Shown: positions 8,151 to 16,583, numbered from the stretch's first letter. The stretch is 64,000 nt of DNA from Burkholderia sp. Ax-1719 (GCF_011753055.1 NZ_VWWJ01000001.1:806001-870000), one strand, 5' to 3'. Notes: generated from the sequence alone by a model not told the origin. Numbers and translations are program-made.

Positions 8151-9065
8151 ATGATCGATCCGCTCGCGGAAGTCGTGATGCTGCTGCAGCCGGGCGCACG
8201 CTTTTCCAAACTCGTCCACGGCGCGAGTCCGTGGCGCATCAGCCGCTCGGACGCGGGCGAGCCGTTCTATTGCGTGATCCTCGAAGGCGGTTGCCGCATC
8301 GCCATCGACGGGCACGAACCCATTGAACTGCTCACGGGCGACTTCGTGCTGATCCCCGCTGCCTATGGCGTGGCGATGTCCAGCCTCGTGCCGCCGCCCT
8401 CAGGCGTCGAAACGTCCGCGCCTGTTGCGCTGGGCAACGGCGAATACCGGATTGGCCCCGCCGACAACCCGGTCGATGCGCGCATGATGGCGGGCCATTG
8501 CAGCTTCGGTTCGCCGGATGCGTCGCTGCTGGTTTCACTGCTGCCGCAGATCGTGCACGTGCGCGGCGAGCAGCGCCTGGCCACACTCGTCGAACTGGTG
8601 CGGGAGGAGTCGCGTGAGCAGCGGCCCGCGCGCGAGGTCGTGCTTTCGCGGCTGATGGAAGTGCTGCTGATCGAAGCCTTGCGCTCGATGGCGCAAACGA
8701 ATGCGTCGCCAGGACTGGTGCGTGGGTTGTCCGACCGGCGGCTTGCGCTCGCGATCCGCGCCATGCACGAAGCGCCGACGCGCGCCTGGACCGTTGCCGA
8801 ACTCGCGAAGCAGGCGGCGCTGTCGCGCTCGACGTTCTTCGAACGTTTCAACCATGCGGTGGGCGTCGCGCCGATGGAATATCTGCTCACGTGGCGCATG
8901 GCGCTCGCAAAAGATCTGCTGCGCCGTAACGAAGGCCGGATCGCGGAGATTGCGCAGCGTGTTGGCTACAGCTCGGCCAGTACGTTCAGCGTGGCCTTTA
9001 CGCGGCACGTCGGCCGCCCACCCACGCAATATGCGCGCGAGGAGCAGGGGGCCGCGGGCCGCTGA
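8151..9065 (+). CDS. AraC family transcriptional regulator with cupin sensor
   Basis: A 304-residue regulator. The N-terminal ~190 residues look like the AraC cupin-6 sensor domain (Trp-Arg-Ile, then Leu-Glu-Gly-Gly-Cys-Arg and a Leu-Leu-Thr-Gly-Asp-Phe turn). The C-terminal ~100 residues carry two helix-turn-helix units, the second with the typical Gly-Tyr-Ser-Ser-Ala-Ser-Thr-Phe-Ser signature. GGAG precedes the ATG at 8151. It is divergent from the SDR pair, with 101 bases between them, and also sits beside a third SDR on its 3' side. This type often controls adjacent oxidoreductase genes in response to aldehydes or electrophiles. Confidence 0.88.
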   Translation: MIDPLAEVVMLLQPGARFSKLVHGASPWRISRSDAGEPFYCVILEGGCRIAIDGHEPIELLTGDFVLIPAAYGVAMSSLVPPPSGVETSAPVALGNGEYRIGPADNPVDARMMAGHCSFGSPDASLLVSLLPQIVHVRGEQRLATLVELVREESREQRPAREVVLSRLMEVLLIEALRSMAQTNASPGLVRGLSDRRLALAIRAMHEAPTRAWTVAELAKQAALSRSTFFERFNHAVGVAPMEYLLTWRMALAKDLLRRNEGRIAEIAQRVGYSSASTFSVAFTRHVGRPPTQYAREEQGAAGR

Positions 9066-9073
9066 GCGATCGC

Positions 9074-9931
9074 TCAGGCCGCAAAGTCCGTGGATGCCGA
9101 AAGCGCCTTCCACGTTTGCGTTTCCTGCTCCACATAAGCGTTTTTAGTGGCGATGGCCGCCAGTGTGTCCGTGCCGAGCGGCAGGCGCAGCGGCGGGTTC
9201 GTGGCATCGACCAGCGTGACCATCGCAGCGGCGAGTTTCTTCGGATCGCCGGGCTGGTTGTGGTTCATCTGCACGGCCTTGCGGCGAACCGCACCCGAGG
9301 TTTCGTCGTAATCGGCGATGACATCCGGCGCGACGACCAGCGAGGTGGCATCCAGAAAGTCGGTGCGGAAATAGCCCGGCTCGACCACGGTGGCGTGAAT
9401 GCCCAGCGGTTTCAACTCCGCATGCAGGGCTTCGGTTATGCCTTCGACGGCGAATTTCGTGGAGGAGTAGGCCCCGAAACCCGCCGCCGCCCGATAGCCG
9501 CCCACCGACGAGATATTGATCACATGCCCCGAGCGCTGCGCGCGCAGCGTCGGCAACACGGCGCGCGTGACGTTGAGCAGGCCGAACACGTTGGTGTCGT
9601 ACATGCGGCGCACGTCTTTGTCGCTGGATTCTTCGATCGCGCCCAGCAGACCGAAACCGGCGTTGTTGACGAGTACGTCGATGCGGCCGAATTTTTCGAT
9701 TGTGGTTTGGACGGCGGCCTTTGCCTGGGTTTCATCGGTCACGTCGAGCGCGACCGGCAGCAGCGCGGCGTGTTCGCCAAGGCGCTCGACGATGGCTTTT
9801 GCGTTGCGGCCCGCGGCCACGACCGCGTTGCCATCGGCCAGTGCGGCTTCGGCGATCAGGGCGCCGATGCCGCGCGATGCGCCCGTGATGAACCAGACGC
9901 GCTTGAATCCTGCCTGTTGAACGTCAGCCAT
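9074..9931 (-). CDS. short-chain dehydrogenase/reductase
   Basis: A 285-residue classical SDR: Thr-Gly-Ala-Ser-Arg-Gly-Ile-Gly cofactor motif, Asn-Asn-Ala-Gly-Phe-Gly, and catalytic Tyr-Ser-Ser-Thr-Lys. The start is placed at 9931, eight bases after AGGAGAG; the frame upstream of it is not needed. It is divergent from the LysR gene at 10039, the common regulator/target arrangement. Its 3' end is convergent with the AraC gene, nine bases apart. Confidence 0.86.
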   Translation of the reverse strand: MADVQQAGFKRVWFITGASRGIGALIAEAALADGNAVVAAGRNAKAIVERLGEHAALLPVALDVTDETQAKAAVQTTIEKFGRIDVLVNNAGFGLLGAIEESSDKDVRRMYDTNVFGLLNVTRAVLPTLRAQRSGHVINISSVGGYRAAAGFGAYSSTKFAVEGITEALHAELKPLGIHATVVEPGYFRTDFLDATSLVVAPDVIADYDETSGAVRRKAVQMNHNQPGDPKKLAAAMVTLVDATNPPLRLPLGTDTLAAIATKNAYVEQETQTWKALSASTDFAA

Positions 9932-10038
9932 GATGTCTCTCCTACGTGTGTGATGAAGTGATGCCATGGTAGGCGCGTCGATTGACATGAACTAGACGTC
10001 GTAGACTGGAGTGATAATCAAGTTTTTCTTGCGAATCA

Positions 10039-11022
10039 ATGGCCCGGAAAATGAACGGAATTCGTGCGATCAATACCTTCGTGCGCGCTGCGACGCTCGG
10101 CAGTCTGCGCGGTGCGGCGGTCGATCAGGGCATCTCGCCTCAGGCCGCGAGCCAGGCGGTGATGCAACTGGAAAAGGATCTGGGCGTGCGACTCTTTCAT
10201 CGGACCACGCGCAAGCTCAGCTTGACGGAGGAGGGGCAGCGGCTGTTCGAGAGCGTGCAACCGGCGCTGACGATGCTGTCGTCCGCGCTTGACGACGCGC
10301 GCCGCTCGAAGGAGGAAGTGGGCGGCACGCTGCGCGTGAGCGCGCCGCGCGCGTTCGGCTTGCCCGTGCTGTGGCCGCATTTCGAGGCGTTTCAGAAGCG
10401 CTACCCGGACGTGCAGCTCGAAGTGCAATTCGACGATCAGTTCACGGATCTGGTCACCGACCGCTCCGATGTGGGTTTTCGAGGCGGCCCGCCGCCGGCG
10501 GGCGGCGCGATCGCACGGCGGCTGGTGCCGATCCAGTTGATCGTGTGCGCGTCGCCCGACTACATCGCGCGCAACGGCGCGCCGCGCAGCATCGACGAAC
10601 TGGCCGCGCATCGCTGCACGGGCTACCGGCGCGCAAACACGGGCAAGCTCGCGCAATGGCAGTTTCGCGTCGGCGATGAAATCGTTTATCGCGATCTGCC
10701 CGCCGCCGTTTGCGTAAACGATACGGAGATGGAAACGCAGGCGGTGCTTGCGGGGCTGGGCATCGGGCAATTAGGCAGCTTCAATGCAGCGCGCCATATT
10801 CGCAGCGGCCGGCTGGTGCCGCTCTTGACCCAGCACGCGACTGAATACGGGATGATTTATATCTACTACCGCCATCGCACCGAACAGCCGCTGCGCGTGC
10901 GCACCTTCATCGATTTCATGGTCGAGCGCATGACTGGAAATACGGATTTTTTCCTCGACGATGACGAGCTGCGCGCCTTGCAGCAGCCGAAGCAAAAACG
11001 CGCGACGAAGCGGCGCGCGTAG
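10039..11022 (+). CDS. LysR family regulator, divergent from SDR
   Basis: A 327-residue LysR-type regulator. The N-terminal helix-turn-helix (Asn-Thr-Phe-Val-Arg-Ala-Ala through Phe-His-Arg-Thr-Thr-Arg) is followed by a substrate-binding-like effector domain of the CrgA-like group, in which the Arg-Thr-Thr-Arg ending is usual. The C-terminal tail is rich in Lys and Arg. The start could be 10039 or 10051 (Met-Asn-Gly-Ile-Arg); neither has a clear ribosome site. The divergent SDR at 9074-9931 is its likely target. Confidence 0.87.
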   Translation: MARKMNGIRAINTFVRAATLGSLRGAAVDQGISPQAASQAVMQLEKDLGVRLFHRTTRKLSLTEEGQRLFESVQPALTMLSSALDDARRSKEEVGGTLRVSAPRAFGLPVLWPHFEAFQKRYPDVQLEVQFDDQFTDLVTDRSDVGFRGGPPPAGGAIARRLVPIQLIVCASPDYIARNGAPRSIDELAAHRCTGYRRANTGKLAQWQFRVGDEIVYRDLPAAVCVNDTEMETQAVLAGLGIGQLGSFNAARHIRSGRLVPLLTQHATEYGMIYIYYRHRTEQPLRVRTFIDFMVERMTGNTDFFLDDDELRALQQPKQKRATKRRA

Positions 11023-11124
11023 TGCCGCGATCCGATCCCAGCCGTTCAACAGGCTGTGCCAAACCGGAGAGCCTGCAAGTCAGCGCGCCACGTCGAATGC
11101 TAGGCGCGCTTTCTCGATCGCATC

Positions 11125-11691
11125 TCAACCCTTCTTGGCATCGATGCCGAGCAGGCCGCGAATCGTCTGCTCGGTCTGGTCGTACTCGCCCTCGCCGAAA
11201 TGGCTGTAGACGAGCTTGCCGTTCTTGTCGATCAGATACAGCGCGGGCCAGTACTGGTTGTTGTACGCGTTCCAGGTCGCATACGAATTGTCCTGCGCCA
11301 CCGGATATTCGATGCCGAAGCGCGCGACCGCTTTCTTCAGATTGTCGGTGTTGCGCTCGAACGGGAGTTCGGGCGTATGGACGCCGACTACCACCAGACC
11401 TTTGTCGCGGTAGCGCGAATACCATTCCTTCACGTAGGGCACGGTATGCGCGCAGTTGATGCAGTCGAAGGTCCAGAACTCGACCAGCACGACCTTGCCG
11501 CGCAGCTGTTTCAGATCGAGCGGCTGGCTGTTGATCCAGGTGTTGATGCCGGTGAAATCGGGCGCGGGTGCGCCGTTCTGCACCGCGGCGGGTTCGGTGG
11601 CGGCGGGGCTGGCGGTGGACGCGAACACCGCATAGGCGGCCGTGGCGGCCAGGGCAGTGGCAACGGCGGCGATCTTGAGACGTTCGAACAT
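11125..11691 (-). CDS. exported thioredoxin-like (TlpA/redoxin) protein
   Basis: A 188-residue periplasmic or membrane-anchored thioredoxin-fold protein. It has an N-terminal signal segment (residues about 5-27) and the active site Trp-Thr-Phe-Asp-Cys77-Ile-Asn-Cys80, then the Val-Gly-Val-His-Thr-Pro-Glu segment of the TlpA/DipZ group. Its closest visible relative is the thioredoxin domain of the divergent DipZ at 12076, with the same Cys-Ile-Asn-Cys centre and parallel sequence to the end. Its likely job is thiol-disulphide exchange using electrons passed by a CcdA-type membrane domain, plausibly the one next door. GGAGAG precedes the start at 11691. The promoter carries a tripartite TGTATC element. 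Confidence 0.88.
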   Translation of the reverse strand: MFERLKIAAVATALAATAAYAVFASTASPAATEPAAVQNGAPAPDFTGINTWINSQPLDLKQLRGKVVLVEFWTFDCINCAHTVPYVKEWYSRYRDKGLVVVGVHTPELPFERNTDNLKKAVARFGIEYPVAQDNSYATWNAYNNQYWPALYLIDKNGKLVYSHFGEGEYDQTEQTIRGLLGIDAKKG

Positions 11692-11784
11692 GACGGGCTC
11701 TCCATGAAAGGTTGGGGTGCGAGTGCATTGGACCGCGCGCACGTATCTGGTACATGTCCCCAACGGCTGCCCTGTGCAACGTAG

Positions 11785-11819
11785 TGTGTCGCGGCGAGCG
11801 CCGGATACCTGGTGATACA
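11785..11819 (-). promoter_or_regulatory. tripartite TGTATC element upstream of thioredoxin gene
   Basis: On the + strand: TGTGTC (11785-11790), 13 bases, GATACC (11804-11809), 4 bases, GATACA (11814-11819), ending 93 bases before the start of the minus-strand thioredoxin gene. A further CCAGATACGT lies 34 bases beyond it toward the gene; the DUF4148 promoter has the same 10-mer 33 bases beyond its own element. Confidence 0.5.
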
Positions 11820-11891
11820 AAACACCCGCGTTGCGCCGGGTGCCTGTCCAGCTTTGATTCCGTGCACGCTGGTTTGTATCCCCGGCGTTTT

Positions 11892-11917
11892 CAATCGGCG
11901 ATTCCAATCGGCGATTT
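11892..11917. repeat. 13-bp tandem duplication in thioredoxin/dipZ intergenic region
   Basis: CAATCGGCGATTC followed directly by CAATCGGCGATTT (12 of 13 identical), abutting the regulatory element at 11917. It lies in the 384-base divergent gap 11692-12075, which otherwise holds only the two tripartite elements and scattered single GATAC motifs. It may be a chance duplication or a protein-binding repeat. Confidence 0.6.
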
Positions 11918-11951
11918 GTATCGGCATGTATCCCCGCGGCCGCGCGACACA
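11917..11951 (+). promoter_or_regulatory. tripartite TGTATC element upstream of dipZ
   Basis: TGTATC (11917-11922), 4 bases, TGTATC (11927-11932), 13 bases, GACACA (11946-11951), 124 bases before the dipZ start. It is the mirror image of the element at 11785, so each of the two divergent genes has its own copy pointing toward it. A GATACA follows 37 bases later. Confidence 0.5.
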
Positions 11952-12075
11952 TGCTCATGCGCCCCAGGCGCTTTCCAGACATTCAGCCGATACATCCAGG
12001 CCCTGAAATACCGCACATGGCCGGGGCTTTGCTGCGCCCCTCGAAATCTGTGTGGATCTGTCCGGAGACCGACTC

Positions 12076-13893
12076 ATGTTGCTGCTCGTCGTCGCATTCA
12101 TCGGCGGTGCGTTCACCGTCCTCAGTCCCTGCATCCTGCCGGTTGTGCCTTTCGTGTTCGCGCGCTCGGATCAGCCCTTTGTCACAGGCCGTTTGCCGAT
12201 GTTGATCGGGCTTGGCGGCACCTTCGCGCTGCTCACCGGGTTGGGCGCGGCGGGTTTGAACGGCGCGGCCCAGTTGAGCGAGTATGGGCGCTATCTCGCG
12301 CTCGCGTTGTTTGCGGTTTTCGGCGCTGCGCTGCTGTTTCCTGCGCTGGCCGCACGTCTAGCGCAGCCGCTCACCACGCTCGCCGATCGCTTCGTTGCGC
12401 GCAGCGACCGGCAAGGGGCGGCGGGGCAGATTGGCTCGGCGTTATTGCTCGGTGCGGCTACGGGCCTGCTGTGGGCGCCGTGTGCCGGGCCGATCCTCGG
12501 GCTCATTCTCACGGGCGCGGTGCGTCATGGCGTGACCTGGCAAACGTGGGCGTCGCTCGGTGCGTATGCGGTGGGTGCGGCGTGTTCGCTGGCGATTGCC
12601 GCGAGTCTCGGCAAGCGGGCGATGGATGCGCTCAAGCGTTCGATGGGCATGGGCGAGCATCTGCGCCGCGCGGTGGGGGCGCTCGTGCTGGTGACGGTGG
12701 GCGCGATTGCGTTCGGCGTCGATACGCGCGTGCTGGCGCATCTGCCGGGTTCGCCGACCGAGCGCCTGGAAAATCGCCTGACTGGGCAGTTGAGCGCGAA
12801 GGCGGTTGACCCCGTCGCCGTTGCTGCTGCCGTGCCCACGGTCGTGCGGCAAGCGCAAAAGTCGGCGGCGGCGCATATCGTCCGCGTTTCCGCATCGTCG
12901 TCCGCATCGCCGTCCGCCGCCGCGCTGCCAGTAGAAGGCACGCTGCCGTCGTTCGATGGCGCAACGGCATGGCTGAACTCCACGCCGCTCACGCCGCAGG
13001 ATCTGCGTGGCAAGGTCGTGGTGGTCAACTTCTGGACCTATTCGTGCATCAATTGCCTGCGCACGCTCCCGTATCTCAAGACCTGGGCGCAGCGCTATCG
13101 GAACGACGGGCTGGTGGTGGTCGGCGTGCATACGCCCGAGTTCGGTTTCGAGCACAACCCCGGCAACGTGAAGCGCGCGCTGGCGGATCTGGGCATCGGC
13201 TATCCGGTCGCGCTCGATAACGACTACCGCATCTGGAATGCCTTCGGCAATGCGTACTGGCCGGCGTTTTATGTGGTCGATGCGCAGGGCCGCGTGCGCT
13301 ATCACCACTTCGGCGAGGGCAGCTATGGACAGGCCGAACAGGCGATCCGTCAACTGCTCGCCGAGAATGGCCGCTCGCCCGACGCGCACGCGTCGCACGT
13401 AGCGCAAGCAAGCGGTGCGCAAGCCCCGGCCGATCTCGCCGATACCGGTTCGGGCGAGACCTATCTGGGTTATCGCGAGGGGCGCGGCTTTGCCTCGCCG
13501 CAATCGCTGCAGCCCGACGTCGTTGCGAATTACACGCTGCCCGCCAATCTGCCGCTCAATGCGTGGGCGCTCGATGGCCGCTGGAATATCGGCGCGGAAT
13601 CCGCTGTCTCCGCCGCGCCGCAGACGGGCGTCGCCTATCGCTTTCATGCGCGCGATCTGCATCTGGTGCTTGCGCCTGCGGCGGACGGCAAGCCGGTGCG
13701 TTTTCGCATCACCATCGATGGCGCGGCTCCCGGCGCTGCGCGTGGCGCCGATGTCGCGGCGGACGGTACGGGTGTGGTGACGAGCGCTCGGCTTTATCAG
13801 CTGGTGCGGCAGGGCGGTGCGATCGGTGACCGGACCTTCGAGATCCGCTTTCTCGATCCGGGCGCGAAGGTGTACACGTTCACCTTCGGTTAA
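12076..13893 (+). CDS. dipZ: DipZ-type fusion: CcdA membrane domain + thioredoxin + C-terminal domain
   Basis: A 605-residue inner-membrane thiol transporter. Residues 1-225 form a CcdA/DsbD-like membrane domain with six predicted helices and the paired redox cysteines Cys19 (Ser-Pro-Cys-Ile-Leu-Pro) and Cys136 (Ala-Pro-Cys-Ala-Gly-Pro). A low-complexity linker (240-285) leads to a periplasmic thioredoxin domain with Cys324-Ile-Asn-Cys327. The last ~170 residues match the extra C-terminal domain known from mycobacterial DipZ. It moves electrons from cytoplasmic thioredoxin to periplasmic targets. The ATG at 12076 is used because GGAG lies upstream; a GTG at 12052 has no such site. It is divergent from the paralogous thioredoxin at 11125. 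Confidence 0.9.
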   Translation: MLLLVVAFIGGAFTVLSPCILPVVPFVFARSDQPFVTGRLPMLIGLGGTFALLTGLGAAGLNGAAQLSEYGRYLALALFAVFGAALLFPALAARLAQPLTTLADRFVARSDRQGAAGQIGSALLLGAATGLLWAPCAGPILGLILTGAVRHGVTWQTWASLGAYAVGAACSLAIAASLGKRAMDALKRSMGMGEHLRRAVGALVLVTVGAIAFGVDTRVLAHLPGSPTERLENRLTGQLSAKAVDPVAVAAAVPTVVRQAQKSAAAHIVRVSASSSASPSAAALPVEGTLPSFDGATAWLNSTPLTPQDLRGKVVVVNFWTYSCINCLRTLPYLKTWAQRYRNDGLVVVGVHTPEFGFEHNPGNVKRALADLGIGYPVALDNDYRIWNAFGNAYWPAFYVVDAQGRVRYHHFGEGSYGQAEQAIRQLLAENGRSPDAHASHVAQASGAQAPADLADTGSGETYLGYREGRGFASPQSLQPDVVANYTLPANLPLNAWALDGRWNIGAESAVSAAPQTGVAYRFHARDLHLVLAPAADGKPVRFRITIDGAAPGAARGADVAADGTGVVTSARLYQLVRQGGAIGDRTFEIRFLDPGAKVYTFTFG

Positions 13894-13912
13894 GGCGGGG
13901 CGGGCGCGCGGC

Positions 13913-14161
13913 TCAGTCGTCGCCCCAGCGCCAGCGCGGCGGCTCGCCCTTGAGCCAGCAGATGCCGACGAGCACGAGACTGAGGAGCGAGACCACGACG
14001 ATGAACGCCGCCATGTGCCGCTGTGGCCCGAAAGCGTGGATGGTTGCGCCGAGCAGTGCGAAATAGCCGATCAGCACCAGCCAGCCTTGCCAGCGAGTGG
14101 GCAGTCCCCAGCCCCAGCCATAGCGTTTGGCGGGGAACCAGTAGTCGTGGTTGATCGGCAT
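13913..14161 (-). CDS. small two-helix membrane protein, unrecognised
   Basis: An 82-residue protein with two predicted membrane helices (about residues 26-44 and 50-68) and Trp-rich, charged ends (Gly-Trp-Gly-Trp-Gly near residue 15, Arg-Trp-Arg-Trp at the end). AAGGAG lies 11 bases before the ATG at 14161. The hairpin-like topology suggests an inner-membrane protein of unknown role. It is convergent with dipZ, 19 bases apart. I do not recognise the family. Confidence 0.65.
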   Translation of the reverse strand: MPINHDYWFPAKRYGWGWGLPTRWQGWLVLIGYFALLGATIHAFGPQRHMAAFIVVVSLLSLVLVGICWLKGEPPRWRWGDD

Positions 14162-14289
14162 GGGGTGTTGCTCCTTGTTGCGGGGCTTTGCAGCATTGTC
14201 GCGTTTTGCGCGCCGATACGCCGAGAGTTGGCCGCGCGGATGGCCTGTCTCGGGTGCGTCTGAGGTACGTCCAAGGTGTGTCCCAGCGT

Positions 14290-14363
14290 TTGCAGTAATT
14301 CTAGAAAAACTACTGCAATTGCCGGTTGCGCAATTTGCAGTAAAATTCAAAAAATTACTGCAA
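14290..14363 (+). promoter_or_regulatory. array of four TTGCAGTA arms (two inverted repeats) before nucleotidyltransferase gene
   Basis: Two 29-bp inverted repeats lie side by side. The first has TTGCAGTAA (14290-14298) against TACTGCAA (14311-14318). The second has TTGCAGTA (14335-14342) against TTACTGCAA (14355-14363). A small TTGCGCAA palindrome (14326-14333) lies between them. The segment is AT-rich in a GC-rich window and ends 12 bases before the ATG at 14376. It looks like a strong operator, probably for autoregulation, or an RNA that folds into two stems just before the start codon. Confidence 0.65.
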
Positions 14364-14375
14364 TTTCTTCCGACC

Positions 14376-15425
14376 ATGCCCGGCTCCCCTCTTTACCAGC
14401 GGCACGATCAAGCCTACTGCTCCCAATACGCAAACGTCGAGCAGGGCGCCGCCGCCCAGCCGGGCGTGCTGGTGGGCGCGCCCGGCACGATAGTCGAGCA
14501 CGATCGCGGCAACGCCGTCTACTACTACCGCCAGTTCATGGACGCCGAAGGCAGGCGCCAGCAGCTCAGCATGGGCGGCCCGAAGGGCGACCCTGAAGCC
14601 GACGCCCGCGTGGCCGCGGTGGCGGAGCAGATCGAGCAGGCCAAGGATCTCATCGGCCGCATCCGGGAACTGGCGAAGCTCGGTTTCCAGATCGCCGACA
14701 ACAAGACCTACGCCACCATGGCGGTCCTTTACAACCACGGTTTGTTCCAGGCGGGCGCGGTACTGGTGGGCTCGCACGCGTATGCCGTACTGCTCAACAG
14801 CCTCGGCATCAAGGCGATCGCCTACGAAACCGAAGATATCGATATCGCCCGCGCGCGGCAGCTTGCCTTGCAGAACGTGCCGTCGGGCGGACTGCTCGAC
14901 ATCCTGCGCGAGACCGGCATCGATTTCGTTCCGGTGCCGCCGTTCAATCGGGGCGATCCGTCCACCTCGTTCAAGCGGGCGGGCAAGACGCGTTTTCACG
15001 TCGACCTGCTCGTGCCGTCGAAGGACGATACCTTTCCAACCGTCGCTGTACCGGAACTCGGCGCGCACGCGAGCGGCATGCCGTATCTGGCCTATCTGCT
15101 CGGCCAGTCGCATATGGGCACGCTGATATCGCGGCATGGCGCGGTGCCGGTGCGCGTGCCGGACCCGGCGCGTTTCGCGATCCACAAGATCCTCGTGTCG
15201 CGGTTGCGCACCACGATGCTGGTCAAGTCGCAGAAGGACGTCCAGCAGGCTTGCGTGCTGCTCGCGATGCTCGGCGAACACCGCAGCGGCGATATCGAGA
15301 TCGCCTGCGCTGATCTGCCGAAGTCCTCGCGGGCGCTGGTGCGCCGTGCGCTGCCCGAGGTGCAGCGCATGCTCGAAGCGCACGACGGCGCGCTGGCGGA
15401 GTTCGAAGAAAGCATCGGCGCGTAA
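14376..15425 (+). CDS. nucleotidyltransferase-fold protein (GSU2403-like)
   Basis: A 349-residue protein with the polymerase-beta-type nucleotidyltransferase signature: Gly-Ser (132-133) in Leu-Val-Gly-Ser-His-Ala-Tyr, then Asp154-Ile-Asp156, and a later Asp in Phe-His-Val-Asp-Leu-Leu-Val. This order matches the GSU2403-like nucleotidyltransferase-fold family (remembered, not searched). It probably transfers a nucleotide onto an unknown partner. No HEPN or antitoxin-like gene is adjacent, unlike classical MNT/HEPN modules. The start at 14376 follows the inverted-repeat array closely, which suggests tight control. It stands alone between convergent and co-directional genes. Confidence 0.75.
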   Translation: MPGSPLYQRHDQAYCSQYANVEQGAAAQPGVLVGAPGTIVEHDRGNAVYYYRQFMDAEGRRQQLSMGGPKGDPEADARVAAVAEQIEQAKDLIGRIRELAKLGFQIADNKTYATMAVLYNHGLFQAGAVLVGSHAYAVLLNSLGIKAIAYETEDIDIARARQLALQNVPSGGLLDILRETGIDFVPVPPFNRGDPSTSFKRAGKTRFHVDLLVPSKDDTFPTVAVPELGAHASGMPYLAYLLGQSHMGTLISRHGAVPVRVPDPARFAIHKILVSRLRTTMLVKSQKDVQQACVLLAMLGEHRSGDIEIACADLPKSSRALVRRALPEVQRMLEAHDGALAEFEESIGA

Positions 15426-15590
15426 TCCGTAAAAGGGTTCAATCGCAATCCGCGACAAGCGATCAGAAACGCGCCCTGAGACGATCGGGCATGTTGTTGA
15501 CACGGCCCGGCATTCGCGTCAGGCGCGTCCGGGCCTAAAGTCACTCCATCGACGGCGGCCTTCGCTGCCTCAAGTGTCAGGAGTGAAGTC

Positions 15591-16583
15591 ATGAACGCAT
15601 GGATCACAAAACATGAACCGATGCCGGCCGGCTTTTTCGGCATCGCAGTGGGGACGCTCGCGCTGGCGGGGGCATGGCGGGTTGCCGCAAAGCTCTGGGA
15701 AGTGCCGGCCGCAGCGGCCACGGCGCTTACCGTGCTGGCGCTGATCGTCTGGGCCACCGTGATGGCGATGTACGGCGTGAAGTGGGTCGCGCACCGCGAG
15801 GCGGCGCGCAAGGAATGGCAGCATGAAGTGCAATCGTCGTTCGTGGCGCTCGGCCCGGTATCGACGATGCTGGCGGCGCAGGCCGTCAAGCTCTGGTCGC
15901 ATGACGCCGGTCTCGCCTTGTTCGTGCTGGGCGCGATCAGCCAGGTTGCCGTGGGCGTGATGCTGCATGGACGCCTCTGGCAAGGTGGCCGCAATGCCGA
16001 ACTGGTCACGCCCGCGACCTATCTGCCCACCGTGGCAGCGGGTTTCGTGGCGGCGGCAACGGCGGCGGCATTCAACTTGCCCGAACTGGCGGTGATGTTC
16101 TTCGGTAGCGGTGCGCTCTCGTGGCTCGCGATCGAATCGAAGCTGCTCAACCGCGCTGCGCTCGCTGCACCGACCGCGCCGGCCCTGCGCCCGACCTTTG
16201 GTATCCAGCTCGCGCCGCCGGTGGTGGGTGGCGTCGCCTGGATGGCGATCATGGGCAGCATGCACATCTCGCTGACGGGTGCTGCGGGGATCGTGGCTTA
16301 CGCACTGCTCGGCTACGGTCTGTATCAAGCGCTTCTGCTGCTGCGTCTGCTGCCGTGGATTCGCGCCCAGGCTTTCACGCCGTCGTACTGGGCCTTCAGC
16401 TTTGGCGTCGCAGCGCTGCCGACCCTCGCGATGCTTATCGCCCAGCACGGTGGCCCGCTCTGGGTGCATGAACTGGCTTTCGTGCTGTTCGTGGCGAGTA
16501 CCGGTGTGATTGGCCTGCTGTTCGTCAAGACGGTCGCGCTGCTCGTGGAAGGCAAGCTGCTGCCGGCGCGCGCAATGCAATAA
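15591..16583 (+). CDS. tehA: TehA/SLAC1 (TDT) family transporter
   Basis: A 330-residue inner-membrane protein with about ten helices that begins Pro-Met-Pro-Ala-Gly-Phe-Phe-Gly-Ile, the usual opening of TehA-type tellurite-resistance/dicarboxylate transporters, and contains the conserved Gly-Phe-Val-Ala-Ala segment. Relatives are anion channels or dicarboxylate exporters; tellurite resistance is a property of overexpression in E. coli. AGGAG precedes the start. There is no tehB beside it. A good terminator follows. Confidence 0.85.
   Translation: MNAWITKHEPMPAGFFGIAVGTLALAGAWRVAAKLWEVPAAAATALTVLALIVWATVMAMYGVKWVAHREAARKEWQHEVQSSFVALGPVSTMLAAQAVKLWSHDAGLALFVLGAISQVAVGVMLHGRLWQGGRNAELVTPATYLPTVAAGFVAAATAAAFNLPELAVMFFGSGALSWLAIESKLLNRAALAAPTAPALRPTFGIQLAPPVVGGVAWMAIMGSMHISLTGAAGIVAYALLGYGLYQALLLLRLLPWIRAQAFTPSYWAFSFGVAALPTLAMLIAQHGGPLWVHELAFVLFVASTGVIGLLFVKTVALLVEGKLLPARAMQ

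Noticed and set aside
11892..11917. Start of a CRISPR-like or iteron array
   Set aside because: Only two copies, directly adjacent without spacers, so it is a simple tandem duplication.
15497..15536. sRNA or strong promoter before tehA (TTGACA and a GGCCCGG/CCGGGCC stem)
   Set aside because: No acceptable -10 follows TTGACA at 16-18 bases, and the stem has no T-run. Not enough to call.
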